A stretch of 64,000 nt of DNA from Muribaculaceae bacterium (GCA_029060725.1 JAIDTL010000134.1:18437-82436), one strand, 5' to 3'. Counted from the first letter of the stretch, positions 34,472-43,457 are shown. The notes: generated by a model from the letters alone, not told the origin. Numbers and translations are program-made.

Positions 34472-35065
34472 GTATAAGCCATTGGTCTCATCAAAGCAAA
34501 TGTAAATGAATTAAAGCCCACAAACATATATATAGAAAAAAGCACTCAGGCGTGTCACCACTTTGCCGGTCTGAGTGCGTGAAAGGGATATGCGTTGTGC
34601 GTGACGCGTGGGTGCGTAATGCGTAGGCGTATTCCGCTTTCGAGGGGAGTCCCGGAGAGATCCGGGGGTGTATAGAGCCACGGATACGGTCATGCCGCGG
34701 CTGTCAGGGTCGATACACCGTTCCAACGATTAACGATTAACGATAAACTATCAATTAATAGCCATTAACCAAAGAATAAGGGCTCTTATTCGCCTGGAAT
34801 CGCGTATACTTGCTTGCCATAGACATGATTGCCGCGAGCTTCGGCAACCGGCTGGGTTTCGTTTCCGAGTGCAAAGTTAGGGTGTGTTTTGAGGAGACGC
34901 CCCTTATCGCGCGAAAAAAGTTACAAAAAGGTAATCTGTAGTTGGATGCTTACGACCGTAAAGTCACATCTATTTTTTTGAGCCAACCAAATTACGCCTT
35001 TGGACAGGAACAAAAGGTTTAACTTGCAGCAACGAAACCGACCCCAAAATATCAAAACTTACGTA

Positions 35066-35087
35066 CATGTCATTTTTGGACTCTTTC
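35066..35087 (-). mobile_element. Degenerate IS66-type terminal repeat
   Basis: The minus strand reads GAAAGAGTCCAAAAATGACATG, 19 of 22 identical to the terminal repeat of the element at 62651-62988. It lies directly behind the stop of the PRTase-ATPase operon. Confidence 0.5.
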
Positions 35088-35094
35088 GTCATAT

Positions 35095-36054
35095 TCAAAA
35101 TTCCTCAGGGCTTATTATTCTTTTTAGAATCAATTTGGTAGTATCCTTAACTTTATTAAATTGTTCTTTTATTTTGTTTTCATCTGGGAAATCTGACATA
35201 AGTATGAGAATCATCTCTTTTGCAGCATCTTCCCCATTAGAGAAATGTCGAGTTCGCTTTGATTTAGGGTCATCTATTGACAATGTACGAAGCATATCAT
35301 AATACTGCATGGAATACTTCACAAGATTCCATTTAGAATCAGCGGAAGAGTAATTCTTGCTGTCATTAATTGCTTCTTCAAAAAATCTCAAAAATCTTTT
35401 TATGGTCTCATATACAAGATAACGATGCGCAATCTGCAGGTCGGTCTGCGATTCGAGAAGTCGGTTGTTTCTTATAGACGTAAGACAGGTGGAATTCATC
35501 TCTAAATTCAGTTCCTCCTTCATCTTATCGATCTTCTTACCATTGCTTAATATTTCTTGAAATTTTTCTTGCCATGAAGAAACTCTGTTTCCAGCACTAT
35601 CTAAGAAAAGCCTTAATCGTAAATCTTGATCTTTTGCCTTTGCTTCAAACATATCCTTGAGGTCCCTGTCTCCTTTGTATGTGATGGCTATAGGAACCAA
35701 GACTCCAAGAAAGGCAAGGATTGCTACCCAGAAATTCAGTTCCGCAGATATTTTTTCAATCGTGTTGTTTGATTCCTGTCTGATATCAGCCAGCATATTG
35801 TCATATCTGGAATTGAGTGTTTTCTGGTTTTTCCAGATAACTTCCAACAACTCATTTTCTTTATACCATTTATGCTTCCGTAGCTCATCTACATCCTCGA
35901 AATCCGGGTATGTACGTATCGGCGCTTTTTCGGAATAATATTTGTGCAGTAAGTCGCAGGATTGGAATCCGAAAACTATTGCAGCGCATATTATCAATCC
36001 ATAGACAAGCAGTCCTGCATTCTTCATTAGACTAAAGCTTTCTGATTTTGCCAT
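35095..36054 (-). CDS. Two-helix membrane protein, third gene of a PRTase-ATPase operon
   Basis: 319 residues, unknown family. Transmembrane segments are visible near residues 12-33 (GLLVYGLIICAAIVFGFQSC) and about 105-127 (FWVAILAFLGVLVPIAITY), with a helical linker between and a long charged cytoplasmic C-terminal region (KDMFEAKAKDQDLRLRLF...). It begins 9 bases after the ATPase stop, so it is co-transcribed. In a defence-type operon a membrane protein behind an ATPase sensor would be a candidate effector; inference only. Confidence 0.7.
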   Translation of the reverse strand: MAKSESFSLMKNAGLLVYGLIICAAIVFGFQSCDLLHKYYSEKAPIRTYPDFEDVDELRKHKWYKENELLEVIWKNQKTLNSRYDNMLADIRQESNNTIEKISAELNFWVAILAFLGVLVPIAITYKGDRDLKDMFEAKAKDQDLRLRLFLDSAGNRVSSWQEKFQEILSNGKKIDKMKEELNLEMNSTCLTSIRNNRLLESQTDLQIAHRYLVYETIKRFLRFFEEAINDSKNYSSADSKWNLVKYSMQYYDMLRTLSIDDPKSKRTRHFSNGEDAAKEMILILMSDFPDENKIKEQFNKVKDTTKLILKRIISPEEF

Positions 36055-36063
36055 AAATGTGGA

Positions 36064-37683
36064 TTATATGGGATCTGAGATATCAATTACCATTTTATTT
36101 ATACCTCTGATGGTAATGCTCTTCAAATCCGAATGATGATTATCATCTTTGTCCATGTCTGTTATGACGTCTGCCGGGGTGAAAAGACGACGAAACTTTA
36201 CACCGAACTCATTTTTGATTTGGTTCTCATCACTCCAATATCGAATTCCATTATATACATTTTCAGCAATGATGTTATCTTGGGTAAAGAAAACCAGTTG
36301 CAAAGGAAGGTCCTCCTTGCTTACTTCCGGATAAGAAGCGATTACGGAATCATGGGCTTTGAGCAGCCTTACTATGAATCGTCCTATTGAAGACCTATGA
36401 TTGAAATCGCTTGAGTCGAAAATGTCATCAATAAAAAATGGGATTACTGTGTGATGCAAGATTTTGGAGCAGATCAAAAGAGACAATTTCAGAGAAATAC
36501 AGAATAACTTCAATCTAAAAGTATTAAGGTATTGTATAGGACTCCTTTCGTCATAGTCCTCAACTACATCGAAGTTTCGTGGTTTGACTTTAAGCTCAAT
36601 GGATACAATTCCTTTGTTTCCTTTTATCTCGATTGATTCCTTGCCTTCGAAAAGACTCGCACCTAATACGGCTGGCATGACAGAATTCAATATTCTAACA
36701 AGTAAGTCTATTATTATCTGCCATTGTTTTTCAATATAATCAAGAAGGTTGGTCAATTCATCCGTGTTCTGTTCAAGGTCCTCACACTTTTCAATCTCCT
36801 TGATGAATTGAGTGATTCGTTTATAATAGACTTGACCGCCACTTATGAGAAATCGGTCATTTATGACCCTTCGATCTTTTTCAGCTGTTTTTTTCCTTGA
36901 TGTAATAGCCTTATATTCTTTAGATCCTTTTTCAAATTTCTTCAATTTTATTTTTGCAACCGCTATCTGTTGCTCTTTCTCTTTATATTTAGAAGCGAAA
37001 TTTAAAAATCGGGATAGTTTTCTCAAATCCTCAAGTTGAGTCCATACCTCTTGAAATCCTATCTGTTTAGCTATATATCCTGTAATATTCGACCATTCGC
37101 GTGATATCTGAAAGTAATCGCATTCTGAACAGAATGAAGACGGAATGCCATAGTCGGTTATGGTGTTGCCTTCACAAGAGATATTATCCATAAGATCGCA
37201 TTCCAACTTAATATCCTTTGCCTCCTTATTGATCCCTCGAAAGTAATCTTCTATATCTTTGTCAGGACTGTGGGCCAAAGCGATTTCACTATATCCCAGA
37301 TACATGTATTCTAATGATGCGAATAGTGTGCTTTTGCCCGTACCATTCCCTCCCAGAAATACCGAAGATATTGGCTTACCGGATAATGAAAGGTCAAGAC
37401 AATATCCTTCAGCTATATCTGAATATAGACAATACTGCCTTACATCCTTCAGCACCATCTGTTTGATTCTCAGATCAGTGTATGGCTGATTTACTTCCCA
37501 GGATTTAAATGTCTTTGGATTGTCTGATTTGATGAATTGAGAGATCAATCGCAAGAAATCAGGTATTTCCTTATGCTTCAGCACAAACTGCAACAAGCGT
37601 CTTGCAAATTGATTTGAAGCAAGAGGCGGAAGCGAGCCGTCGAAAACTCCCTTATAAAGAAAATTTATCAGAGCGGAAATCAC
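36064..37683 (-). CDS. SMC/RecF-like AAA ATPase with coiled coil
   Basis: 539 residues. Walker A FLGGNGTGKSTLF lies at 110-120 and a Walker B-like PFFIDDIFDSSDF near 415-422, the split arrangement of SMC/RecF/OLD-type ATPases. Between them lie a cysteine pair in FCSECDYF and a lysine/glutamate-rich coiled coil (KEKEQQIAVAKIKLKKFEKG). The N-terminal ~100 residues are an extra helical region. No TOPRIM or nuclease domain is seen. It sits between the PRTase-domain gene (26-base gap) and a membrane protein. The architecture resembles ATPases of anti-phage systems but I do not recognise a named one. Confidence 0.75.
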   Translation of the reverse strand: MISALINFLYKGVFDGSLPPLASNQFARRLLQFVLKHKEIPDFLRLISQFIKSDNPKTFKSWEVNQPYTDLRIKQMVLKDVRQYCLYSDIAEGYCLDLSLSGKPISSVFLGGNGTGKSTLFASLEYMYLGYSEIALAHSPDKDIEDYFRGINKEAKDIKLECDLMDNISCEGNTITDYGIPSSFCSECDYFQISREWSNITGYIAKQIGFQEVWTQLEDLRKLSRFLNFASKYKEKEQQIAVAKIKLKKFEKGSKEYKAITSRKKTAEKDRRVINDRFLISGGQVYYKRITQFIKEIEKCEDLEQNTDELTNLLDYIEKQWQIIIDLLVRILNSVMPAVLGASLFEGKESIEIKGNKGIVSIELKVKPRNFDVVEDYDERSPIQYLNTFRLKLFCISLKLSLLICSKILHHTVIPFFIDDIFDSSDFNHRSSIGRFIVRLLKAHDSVIASYPEVSKEDLPLQLVFFTQDNIIAENVYNGIRYWSDENQIKNEFGVKFRRLFTPADVITDMDKDDNHHSDLKSITIRGINKMVIDISDPI

Positions 37684-37709
37684 TGATCTGGTAGGAAAGT
37701 ATTACTAAT

Positions 37710-39311
37710 TTATGGAAGAGGATGATTGGATTGCTCCAACGATGTCTTACGGAAAAAACGACGCCAATATTTATTACCTGAGAAATCGTAAGTATATGCA
37801 TACCGCGAAACAAGCTCACCTTCGTCGATCTTTCTGTCTACCCATTTATTGATCTCAACCTTTCTTTCATAATCTTTGACCATCAATGCCTTCTCTATGG
37901 ATTCAAACGATTCCATTATTCCTTCTACTTCATACTCCATCTCCTCGATAGTCAATGCCGGCAGTTCTGTGCTTTTCTGTCTGGCATTATTGAAAATGGC
38001 TTTAAGATTAGAGTCAAGTTGATCTATTTCGTCGTCAGTATCGATTTCGTCATCAATAATTGTGTATTTGGAAACGGTATATTCCGTGTAATAATCTTCC
38101 GGAATGAATACAGACTCCACTGTGACTTTTTTATGAGTCTTCGGACTGACGAGCCTGTTGGTGATTATATTTTGTAATAAGGGAATTATTTTTTCTGCAA
38201 GTTCTTTTCCTATGATTAGGGTTAAATCCTTTTCCTTTATCACATAATTGTATGTTTTAGGTGAAGTCTCTTCTCTTAATACCCGATTGAAAGATGAGAT
38301 TGAATACAGGTAATTTGCTACAGAGACAAGACTTCGGGATGTTCGGTTTGATCGACGCTCCTTGACGATTGCGTTATTGTCAAATGGTGAAACACTCTCA
38401 AATAGATTTTCTGATACTGACGCAAGGACTATATTCCAAATCTCCCGGTACTCCTTACATTCAAATAAATTGACATCTCGGAGTACAGAGTCTGCCAGAA
38501 TATTTGGAGCATAAGACATTATTACTGTTTCACCCAATCTATCATATACTCTGATTTTTGCAAAGTCATTGTTCAAGGAATTTGATAATTCAGAAGGAAG
38601 CAAAGAGGTATATGAGACTTGTGAATCACCTTTTTTTACTTTCTGGACTGGTCCAGTGGATAAATCAGTCTTATATGTGATTTTCAACTGATAATTGTCA
38701 ATTTCAATGGCTTTCTCATCCTTGAAAGCGGACGTTCCGTACGCTTTGAAATCAATAGGAGCTTCTTTACCTTCCATATAAAAAAGTGGATAGGAAACGT
38801 CAATGGGAAGGGTCACTGCAATTATGGTGCTGATGAATTCACGAATTGCTTTATGTTCAGTGTCGGAATATTTATATGTAGCAGTGACTTTATTCTCCTC
38901 AGCCCACTCTAAGATGTTTTCGAAATCGTCATAATAGAAAAAAACAAATGCTTTAGGGCATTGAATTCCTGTAATGTCGCGAGTCAAATCAATTATGTAA
39001 TTAAGTGTCTTTCCGGAAAAAACAATATCATCGATTATCAGTATCTCCAAATTCTCCTTCTGATCATGATATTGAAGGAAAGGAAGAGCTATTTCTGTGA
39101 TAATTTCCAATTTATCAAGTGCCTCTCGTTCCTTTTCAGAGGCTTGAGTGTACTTATACCAAAAAATGACATGCGGAACACGACGAGACACAGCCAATAA
39201 CAGAGGATAATTGTTTCGGTTACGTATGGCTTCTACTTCGTCAAGGAGCGTATGCATTCCATCGGCTATCACCTTTTCAAGGTTATCTGTCGAGTCGACC
39301 GTAAGTGTCAT
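37710..39311 (-). CDS. Phosphoribosyltransferase-fold protein with large C-terminal region
   Basis: 533 residues. The N-terminal domain has the type I PRTase PRPP loop ILIIDDIVFSGKTLNYI at about 90-105, preceded by LLLAVSRRVPHVIFW, so it may bind PRPP or a nucleotide. The remaining ~380 residues are not recognised: mixed alpha/beta with an acidic stretch (IDDEIDTDDEIDQLDSN) near 425. First gene of the operon, with its own promoter about 60 bases upstream. Not a purine or uracil salvage enzyme by length or motif. Co-occurrence with an SMC-like ATPase and a membrane protein suggests a sensing role in a defence module (inference). Confidence 0.7.
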   Translation of the reverse strand: MTLTVDSTDNLEKVIADGMHTLLDEVEAIRNRNNYPLLLAVSRRVPHVIFWYKYTQASEKEREALDKLEIITEIALPFLQYHDQKENLEILIIDDIVFSGKTLNYIIDLTRDITGIQCPKAFVFFYYDDFENILEWAEENKVTATYKYSDTEHKAIREFISTIIAVTLPIDVSYPLFYMEGKEAPIDFKAYGTSAFKDEKAIEIDNYQLKITYKTDLSTGPVQKVKKGDSQVSYTSLLPSELSNSLNNDFAKIRVYDRLGETVIMSYAPNILADSVLRDVNLFECKEYREIWNIVLASVSENLFESVSPFDNNAIVKERRSNRTSRSLVSVANYLYSISSFNRVLREETSPKTYNYVIKEKDLTLIIGKELAEKIIPLLQNIITNRLVSPKTHKKVTVESVFIPEDYYTEYTVSKYTIIDDEIDTDDEIDQLDSNLKAIFNNARQKSTELPALTIEEMEYEVEGIMESFESIEKALMVKDYERKVEINKWVDRKIDEGELVSRYAYTYDFSGNKYWRRFFRKTSLEQSNHPLP

Positions 39312-39372
39312 AACATAAGGTAGTTAACTGCAATTAATCAAATTTGTTTTTGAGAAGAGTCAATATCAACTA

Positions 39373-39404
39373 CAAAAATACATTAAATCGTTAATTTTTG
39401 CAAG
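39373..39404 (-). promoter_or_regulatory. Promoter of the PRTase-ATPase operon
   Basis: Minus strand: -7 TATTTTTG (39373-39380) and CTTG (39401-39404) with a 20-base spacer, about 60 bases before the start at 39311. Confidence 0.6.
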
Positions 39405-39470
39405 AATTTATGTTAAAAAACATATAAAAGTTTTACCAATTGGACCTTCTATCATTACCGTTTGTCTACT

Positions 39471-39488
39471 GTAAGCGTCCAAAAGATG
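39471..39488 (+). mobile_element. IS66-type terminal-repeat-like sequence
   Basis: GTAAGCGTCCAAAAGATG is close to the ends of the 62651-62988 element and starts with the GTAAGCG typical of IS66-family ends. Together with 35066-35087 it brackets the PRTase-ATPase operon, but with the ends facing outward from it. Confidence 0.5.
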
Positions 39489-39577
39489 TTAAAACACTTG
39501 CAAGGAATTATAGAAAGCCAATGGACAGATACAAATCTACGTTTAGATTCGGATATAGGACATCACGCAAATGATCT

Positions 39578-39594
39578 AATTGGACAGTTACTAA
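39578..39594 (+). repeat. Left copy of a 17-bp inverted repeat bounding the GHKL-STAS operon
   Basis: AATTGGACAGTTACTAA; its reverse complement occurs with one mismatch at 43441-43457. It lies 8 bases beyond the last stop of the operon. Confidence 0.6.
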
Positions 39595-39602
39595 CAATTA
39601 AA

Positions 39603-39947
39603 TTATTTTGATTGCATATCTTCAATCTCCTTCTGCAATTTAGCATTGGATTCGGCAAGTTTTGAATTAATGGCATCTATTCCTTTTAGGGATAAGCTGA
39701 GGTTGAACATCTCATAGATATGATTCAGCATGTTCTTTTCGAAATGGTTCTCACGTCTCCCTGATTCATATTGAGCCCATTTCGCAAATTTTTTATAATT
39801 GCAACCATATTTCTTACATAACTCTTCTGTATCTTCTGCATAGCTAAAGACTGAAGAGTCATAGAGGTGTTTTTTAAACATCTGTTGAAAATTTGATGGA
39901 TTATTTTTCCCGAATAAACCCAATCGAATTCTGGCAAATATATTCAT
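39603..39947 (-). CDS. Small protein with possible HTH-like helices, unknown
   Basis: 114 residues with a basic N-terminus (MNIFARIRLGLFGKNNPSNF), a helical middle (EELCKKYGCNYKKFAKWAQYESG) that could be a helix-turn-helix, and a C-terminal coiled coil (INSKLAESNAKLQKEIEDM). Last gene of the operon, 104 bases after the 111-residue gene. Not recognised. Its stop is next to the left 17-bp inverted repeat. Confidence 0.55.
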   Translation of the reverse strand: MNIFARIRLGLFGKNNPSNFQQMFKKHLYDSSVFSYAEDTEELCKKYGCNYKKFAKWAQYESGRRENHFEKNMLNHIYEMFNLSLSLKGIDAINSKLAESNAKLQKEIEDMQSK

Positions 39948-40051
39948 ATCTCACATTTATAGGTAATTAAACTATTTATTTTCTGCACGGCTCTGTTTAG
40001 TTACGTTCAAGCCTTCCAAACTATGTCATTGGACATGTACGTTCAGTACAG

Positions 40052-40387
40052 TTAATCTTCAAGAAATTTCATCATGTTGGAGATTGTATCTCCAATCTTT
40101 AGAGCATTTCTTCTGGCACTGCGGTATAGCTCCCACATTGTATCGTAGTCTCTTTCGTCTTGGGAGATGTAAATACCGTCAATTCTATCCCCTAACCTAT
40201 CCCGAATCTCAAAACCAACGGTTGGACTATCATCTGGATAGGCTTCAAAGTAGTGAATAGTTACTGAATTGAGGCCTAAATTTAAAAGGAACTTTTCTTC
40301 ATCACTTGTTTTCTCCCAACGAAATTTTTTCTGGTCTGTTACTGATGAGATTTTATCAATCAACGGTTTATATTCTTCAGGAATCAT
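40052..40387 (-). CDS. Small soluble protein, unknown
   Basis: 111 residues, no signal or membrane segment, with a beta-rich centre (VTIHYFEAYPDDSPTVGFEIRDRLGD, GIYISQDERDYDTMWELY) and a C-terminal helix. The start overlaps the upstream membrane-protein stop by four bases (ATGA), so the pair is translationally coupled and probably acts together. No family recognised. Confidence 0.65.
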   Translation of the reverse strand: MIPEEYKPLIDKISSVTDQKKFRWEKTSDEEKFLLNLGLNSVTIHYFEAYPDDSPTVGFEIRDRLGDRIDGIYISQDERDYDTMWELYRSARRNALKIGDTISNMMKFLED

Positions 40388-41019
40388 ATCTTTTTTTGTT
40401 TTAGGGATGTCTCTATTTCAATGAAGATCTCACGCGCAGCTTCCAAATTCTGATGGATTATTTCCGGTTTCAGCGTGTGCTTGGATCCTATATCTTTGGC
40501 TTTATACAAGCCGTTCATCGTTAATGTCTCAATATCAAGGTTCAATTTTGTTATGGTATCAGGTACGTCTAACTTAAGAGAAGCTATCACATCACTATAC
40601 TGATGATTAGCTCTTATCATATCATCTTTGATCATCTGAAGCAGAAGCGCAGCGTTTGAATACGCTTTTTGTCTGACATGAAGCTGAGCATAACGTATTG
40701 ATTCAACTAAATGAGCTACCTCAGACATAGACAAGAAATCCCTTATCTCCTGCTTATTTTCCGCTACGGCCTCCTTAATCTTTTCAGTGGTTTGAGCCAC
40801 TGTCTGGATTTGAGTTGCCGACAATTTTATCTGTTCATCTGCCTGTTTGATCTGTACTAAAGCCATCAGCACTCCTCCAAGCGAGAGTAATGAGCCTGCC
40901 AATCCAATATATTTGTCAATGTCATCTATTGGGGGATTTTGATTTCTTCCGTACCAGAATATCCCAATCATAAGAATGGCAATACCGAAAAACGTGATAA
41001 TTGCAACTATTTTACTCAT
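40384..41019 (-). CDS. Two-helix membrane protein with coiled coil
   Basis: 211 residues. Transmembrane helices lie at about 5-23 (VAIITFFGIAILMIGIFWYG) and 38-58 (YIGLAGSLLSLGGVLMALVQI), then a long helical coiled-coil stretch (QIQTVAQTTEKIKEAVAENKQEIRDF) in the cytoplasm. Coupled to the following 111-residue gene by an ATGA overlap. The layout resembles membrane-anchored effector or signalling subunits of defence operons; function unknown. Confidence 0.65.
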   Translation of the reverse strand: MSKIVAIITFFGIAILMIGIFWYGRNQNPPIDDIDKYIGLAGSLLSLGGVLMALVQIKQADEQIKLSATQIQTVAQTTEKIKEAVAENKQEIRDFLSMSEVAHLVESIRYAQLHVRQKAYSNAALLLQMIKDDMIRANHQYSDVIASLKLDVPDTITKLNLDIETLTMNGLYKAKDIGSKHTLKPEIIHQNLEAAREIFIEIETSLKQKKI

Positions 41020-41090
41020 CGTTATTTAGCCCAATTGGAGACTATATATATCATTTCGGATTCGTCACTTTGAGTCATTTACCCAATTTT

Positions 41091-41942
41091 TCACTCTTGT
41101 GGGATTCCTTGGTAAAGTTTGATATGCACTGAATCTACTTTCTCTGCATTGAAGAAAGAAGAATTCTTAAAGGTTTTGGATTGAATCTCCACAGGTTTGT
41201 ATTTCTCGCGTAGCAATTGCATCTCCTTATGTATGGAATCCTGCCTGTTGGAAATATTTTGCAAAGGGGTAACTAAATCAGCTTTATCTTCATCTCTTAT
41301 ATTCTTCACCAAGAAAATTGAAATTAGTATTATTGCTGTAAAGAATAGGATTTCAAATAAATGCTTCTCAAATCGTTCCCATACTGACAAAAACATCGGA
41401 AAGATTCTACCTTTTTCCTTATAAAAACGGTAGCTATTTATTATTCTTCTCTTTTGAGCTATCCATACTGGATATGGATACGCCTGATTTACATGGTTTA
41501 TAAAATTATTAATAAATTCGTCTGATTCTTGTTTTATCTGGGATAGCCTTTGCTTGTGATCTATAGAAGGCAAGTAGTTACGGCATGTAAATTGATTGTT
41601 GAAGTCCTCCCAGGAAGTGATTTCGTCATAATATCTCTGAATCCTTTCACTGATTTCCTCGATTTGTAAGTCTAAATGCTCTCTTAAGCTATGGTCAAGT
41701 CCATCTATATCCATTCTTATATGCTCATACCAACTGACTACATTCTTGAATGAACTCCGTCCAAAAGTGACCTTGTGGAAGAATCCATCTGTGCTTCGTT
41801 TGATGACTTTTATCTGCTCGATATAATAGTCTTTAAGCACCCTTGTGCGGCTATCACGTACAGAATAATAGTGGGTTACAAAAAATCCGAATATTATAGA
41901 TACTATAATACCAGCAAATGTTAAGGCATCGGAAAGATTCAT
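41091..41942 (-). CDS. Membrane protein with N- and C-terminal helices, unknown
   Basis: 283 residues. One helix is at the N-terminus (FAGIIVSIIFGFFVTHYY) and another near 195-215 (LFEILFFTAIILISIFLV); between them is a ~170-residue cytoplasmic helical domain (SLREHLDLQIEEISERIQRYYDEI), and after them an extracytoplasmic tail. The start overlaps the STAS-like stop by one base (TAATG), indicating coupling to the STAS/GHKL pair. Family not recognised. Confidence 0.65.
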   Translation of the reverse strand: MNLSDALTFAGIIVSIIFGFFVTHYYSVRDSRTRVLKDYYIEQIKVIKRSTDGFFHKVTFGRSSFKNVVSWYEHIRMDIDGLDHSLREHLDLQIEEISERIQRYYDEITSWEDFNNQFTCRNYLPSIDHKQRLSQIKQESDEFINNFINHVNQAYPYPVWIAQKRRIINSYRFYKEKGRIFPMFLSVWERFEKHLFEILFFTAIILISIFLVKNIRDEDKADLVTPLQNISNRQDSIHKEMQLLREKYKPVEIQSKTFKNSSFFNAEKVDSVHIKLYQGIPQE

Positions 41943-42376
41943 TAGAGACGTCTTGACTTTAATTCTCCGCTTGGACCAAGATAATTAATATCCACATTCA
42001 AATTCTGAGAATGAACCACATGGTCATTATTCATTCTCCGCACTTCCCATTGAGGTAAAGTCTGTTCCATTACTTGACTCACTCTTCTTTTATACATAGA
42101 AGTTTCGAATAGAAGACGATCCTTAACCTCTTTAGCAGTAAAATCGTATACAAGTTCACCGATAGCTTCATCAAGGAAAGATGAAGGATAGCCCGAGACT
42201 CCATCTAAATATAACACCAATCTCTTGTCTTCTCTTAAAGCCTGAGAAAAAGCGTTATTTAGCTTATATATATAGAAAGCCTCACCGGAAGATCTATGAC
42301 CCTCCTGATCTTGTTTGATATAACGAGGTCCGGGATTCTCCGTAAATTCTGAAATATTGATTCTTATATTATCCAT
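41942..42376 (-). CDS. STAS-like DUF4325 protein
   Basis: 144 residues with VLYLDGVSGYPSSFLDEAIGELVYDF, the core of DUF4325, a STAS-like fold akin to anti-anti-sigma factors. Such proteins pair with GHKL ATPases in partner-switch-type regulation. It overlaps the GHKL gene by 8 bases upstream and the membrane gene by 1 base downstream. The N-terminal segment (YIKQDQEGHRSSGEAFYIYKL) may hold the regulatory surface. Confidence 0.75.
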   Translation of the reverse strand: MDNIRINISEFTENPGPRYIKQDQEGHRSSGEAFYIYKLNNAFSQALREDKRLVLYLDGVSGYPSSFLDEAIGELVYDFTAKEVKDRLLFETSMYKRRVSQVMEQTLPQWEVRRMNNDHVVHSQNLNVDINYLGPSGELKSRRL

Positions 42377-43409
42377 CTAATAAATTTCTCCATTTGTTAT
42401 AATTATCAAGAGACACTGTCCATGAATATAACACACCATTAAACTCTTTTTTCAAAGGAATAGCAAAATTTTTCTCAAAATCAATCATTACCTTGTTAGT
42501 CAGAATCTGGAAATTTGAAACATAACCATCCGTAAAAGATTCATAGACCATTGGAAGACCTTTATGGCGGTTTATTTCGCCTGTAGCAGACTGATATTTC
42601 CCGAGAAAAACGTCTTTTATTATATCAGCATCTGCCTTTAGAAGCACATCTCCGAGTTTCTCTATCTTTTTCTTTCGTAATGTACGTAGAATTCCTTGTC
42701 CTGTATCGGAAAGAATGAAGTGAAGGCAATCTTCCTCAACGGAAATAGAAACCAGCCAGTTTTTCTCCTTATCGTACTCATTTGCATATTCTACGGAATT
42801 CACGCTTATCTCACACATATTGTCATATACAGGAGAATATATGGCTTCGCGACCCAATATATGTTGCATCGACTCTCGAACTGATCTCCCTATTTTGTCA
42901 GTATCAACACGGTCTTTGCCGATCATAAAAATTTGATTTTTCGTCTTTTTGACTGCGGGTTTCTTAACATTTGTCTGTACTATATTCAAGAATCCCGAAT
43001 TCATGATATACTGCTTACATTCTCGATCATTGGGATATGTTCCCCAGTAATTTATATTTCTTGATGATAGTTTATTAAGCATCGACAGAAGCAGGGAAAT
43101 GGCATACATATCAATCTTAACTACATTTTCAAGATTGACTTTTAGAATCCTGATCCTGTTTATTCTGCAATACCGTTCGGTGTCTTGAACAAATTTGACC
43201 AGTCCATCGATATTTTTAATACTGAAAACGCGAGGCGCAATAGCTTCGTAAGGTTGAATGTAAGAAGTGTTTAGTCCCTTTTTTCGCTTGGTCATCGATT
43301 TTCTTCTCCGTCTTTTATTGAGTCTTATTTTGACTCTTTTCCGACGGCGAATTTTGCGCATATTTGATTTCTGCACAAAACGAATATGGGTCAACCGATG
43401 TTTAATCAT
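42369..43409 (-). CDS. STAS-domain + GHKL (HATPase) protein
   Basis: 346 residues. After a very basic N-terminus (RRRKRVKIRLNKRRRRKSM; the start might really be the Met following it), a STAS-like region (ILKVNLENVVKIDMYAISLLLSML) precedes a GHKL ATP-binding domain: N box CEISVNSVEYANEYD and G1 box ILSDTGQGI. No dimerisation/phosphoacceptor His domain is seen, so it is an ATPase or Ser-kinase-like regulator rather than a standard sensor kinase. First gene of the operon bounded by 17-bp inverted repeats; coupled to the DUF4325 gene. Confidence 0.75.
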   Translation of the reverse strand: MIKHRLTHIRFVQKSNMRKIRRRKRVKIRLNKRRRRKSMTKRKKGLNTSYIQPYEAIAPRVFSIKNIDGLVKFVQDTERYCRINRIRILKVNLENVVKIDMYAISLLLSMLNKLSSRNINYWGTYPNDRECKQYIMNSGFLNIVQTNVKKPAVKKTKNQIFMIGKDRVDTDKIGRSVRESMQHILGREAIYSPVYDNMCEISVNSVEYANEYDKEKNWLVSISVEEDCLHFILSDTGQGILRTLRKKKIEKLGDVLLKADADIIKDVFLGKYQSATGEINRHKGLPMVYESFTDGYVSNFQILTNKVMIDFEKNFAIPLKKEFNGVLYSWTVSLDNYNKWRNLLDG

Positions 43410-43440
43410 AACATCAAATATCTTACCTGAGTGATTGCTA

Positions 43441-43457
43441 TTAGTAACTGTACAATT
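43441..43457 (-). repeat. Right copy of the 17-bp inverted repeat
   Basis: TTAGTAACTGTACAATT, reverse complement of 39578-39594 with one mismatch, 32 bases upstream of the GHKL start. Confidence 0.6.

Larger units (their letters stand above)
34278..35094. other. Gene-poor 0.8-kb boundary between fucose cluster and accessory island
   Basis: No credible gene. The 71-codon minus ORF at 34511-34726 has atypical composition and no start signals. Contents seen: a dispersed AAGACC hairpin (34431-34471), AACGATTAACGAT low-complexity sequence near 34730, a 7-bp hairpin GAATAAG-GGCT-CTTATTC (34774-34791), a minus-strand -7-like TAACTTTG at 34872-34879 without a good -33, and an IS66-end-like sequence at 35066. 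A 22-codon minus-strand ORF ending just past the 34774 hairpin is possible, but I do not call it. Confidence 0.5.

Noticed and set aside
34511-34726. Minus-strand ORF of 71 codons as a gene
   Set aside because: Composition rich in R/T/S/P, no ribosome-binding site or family resemblance, and overlaps repeat-rich intergenic DNA.
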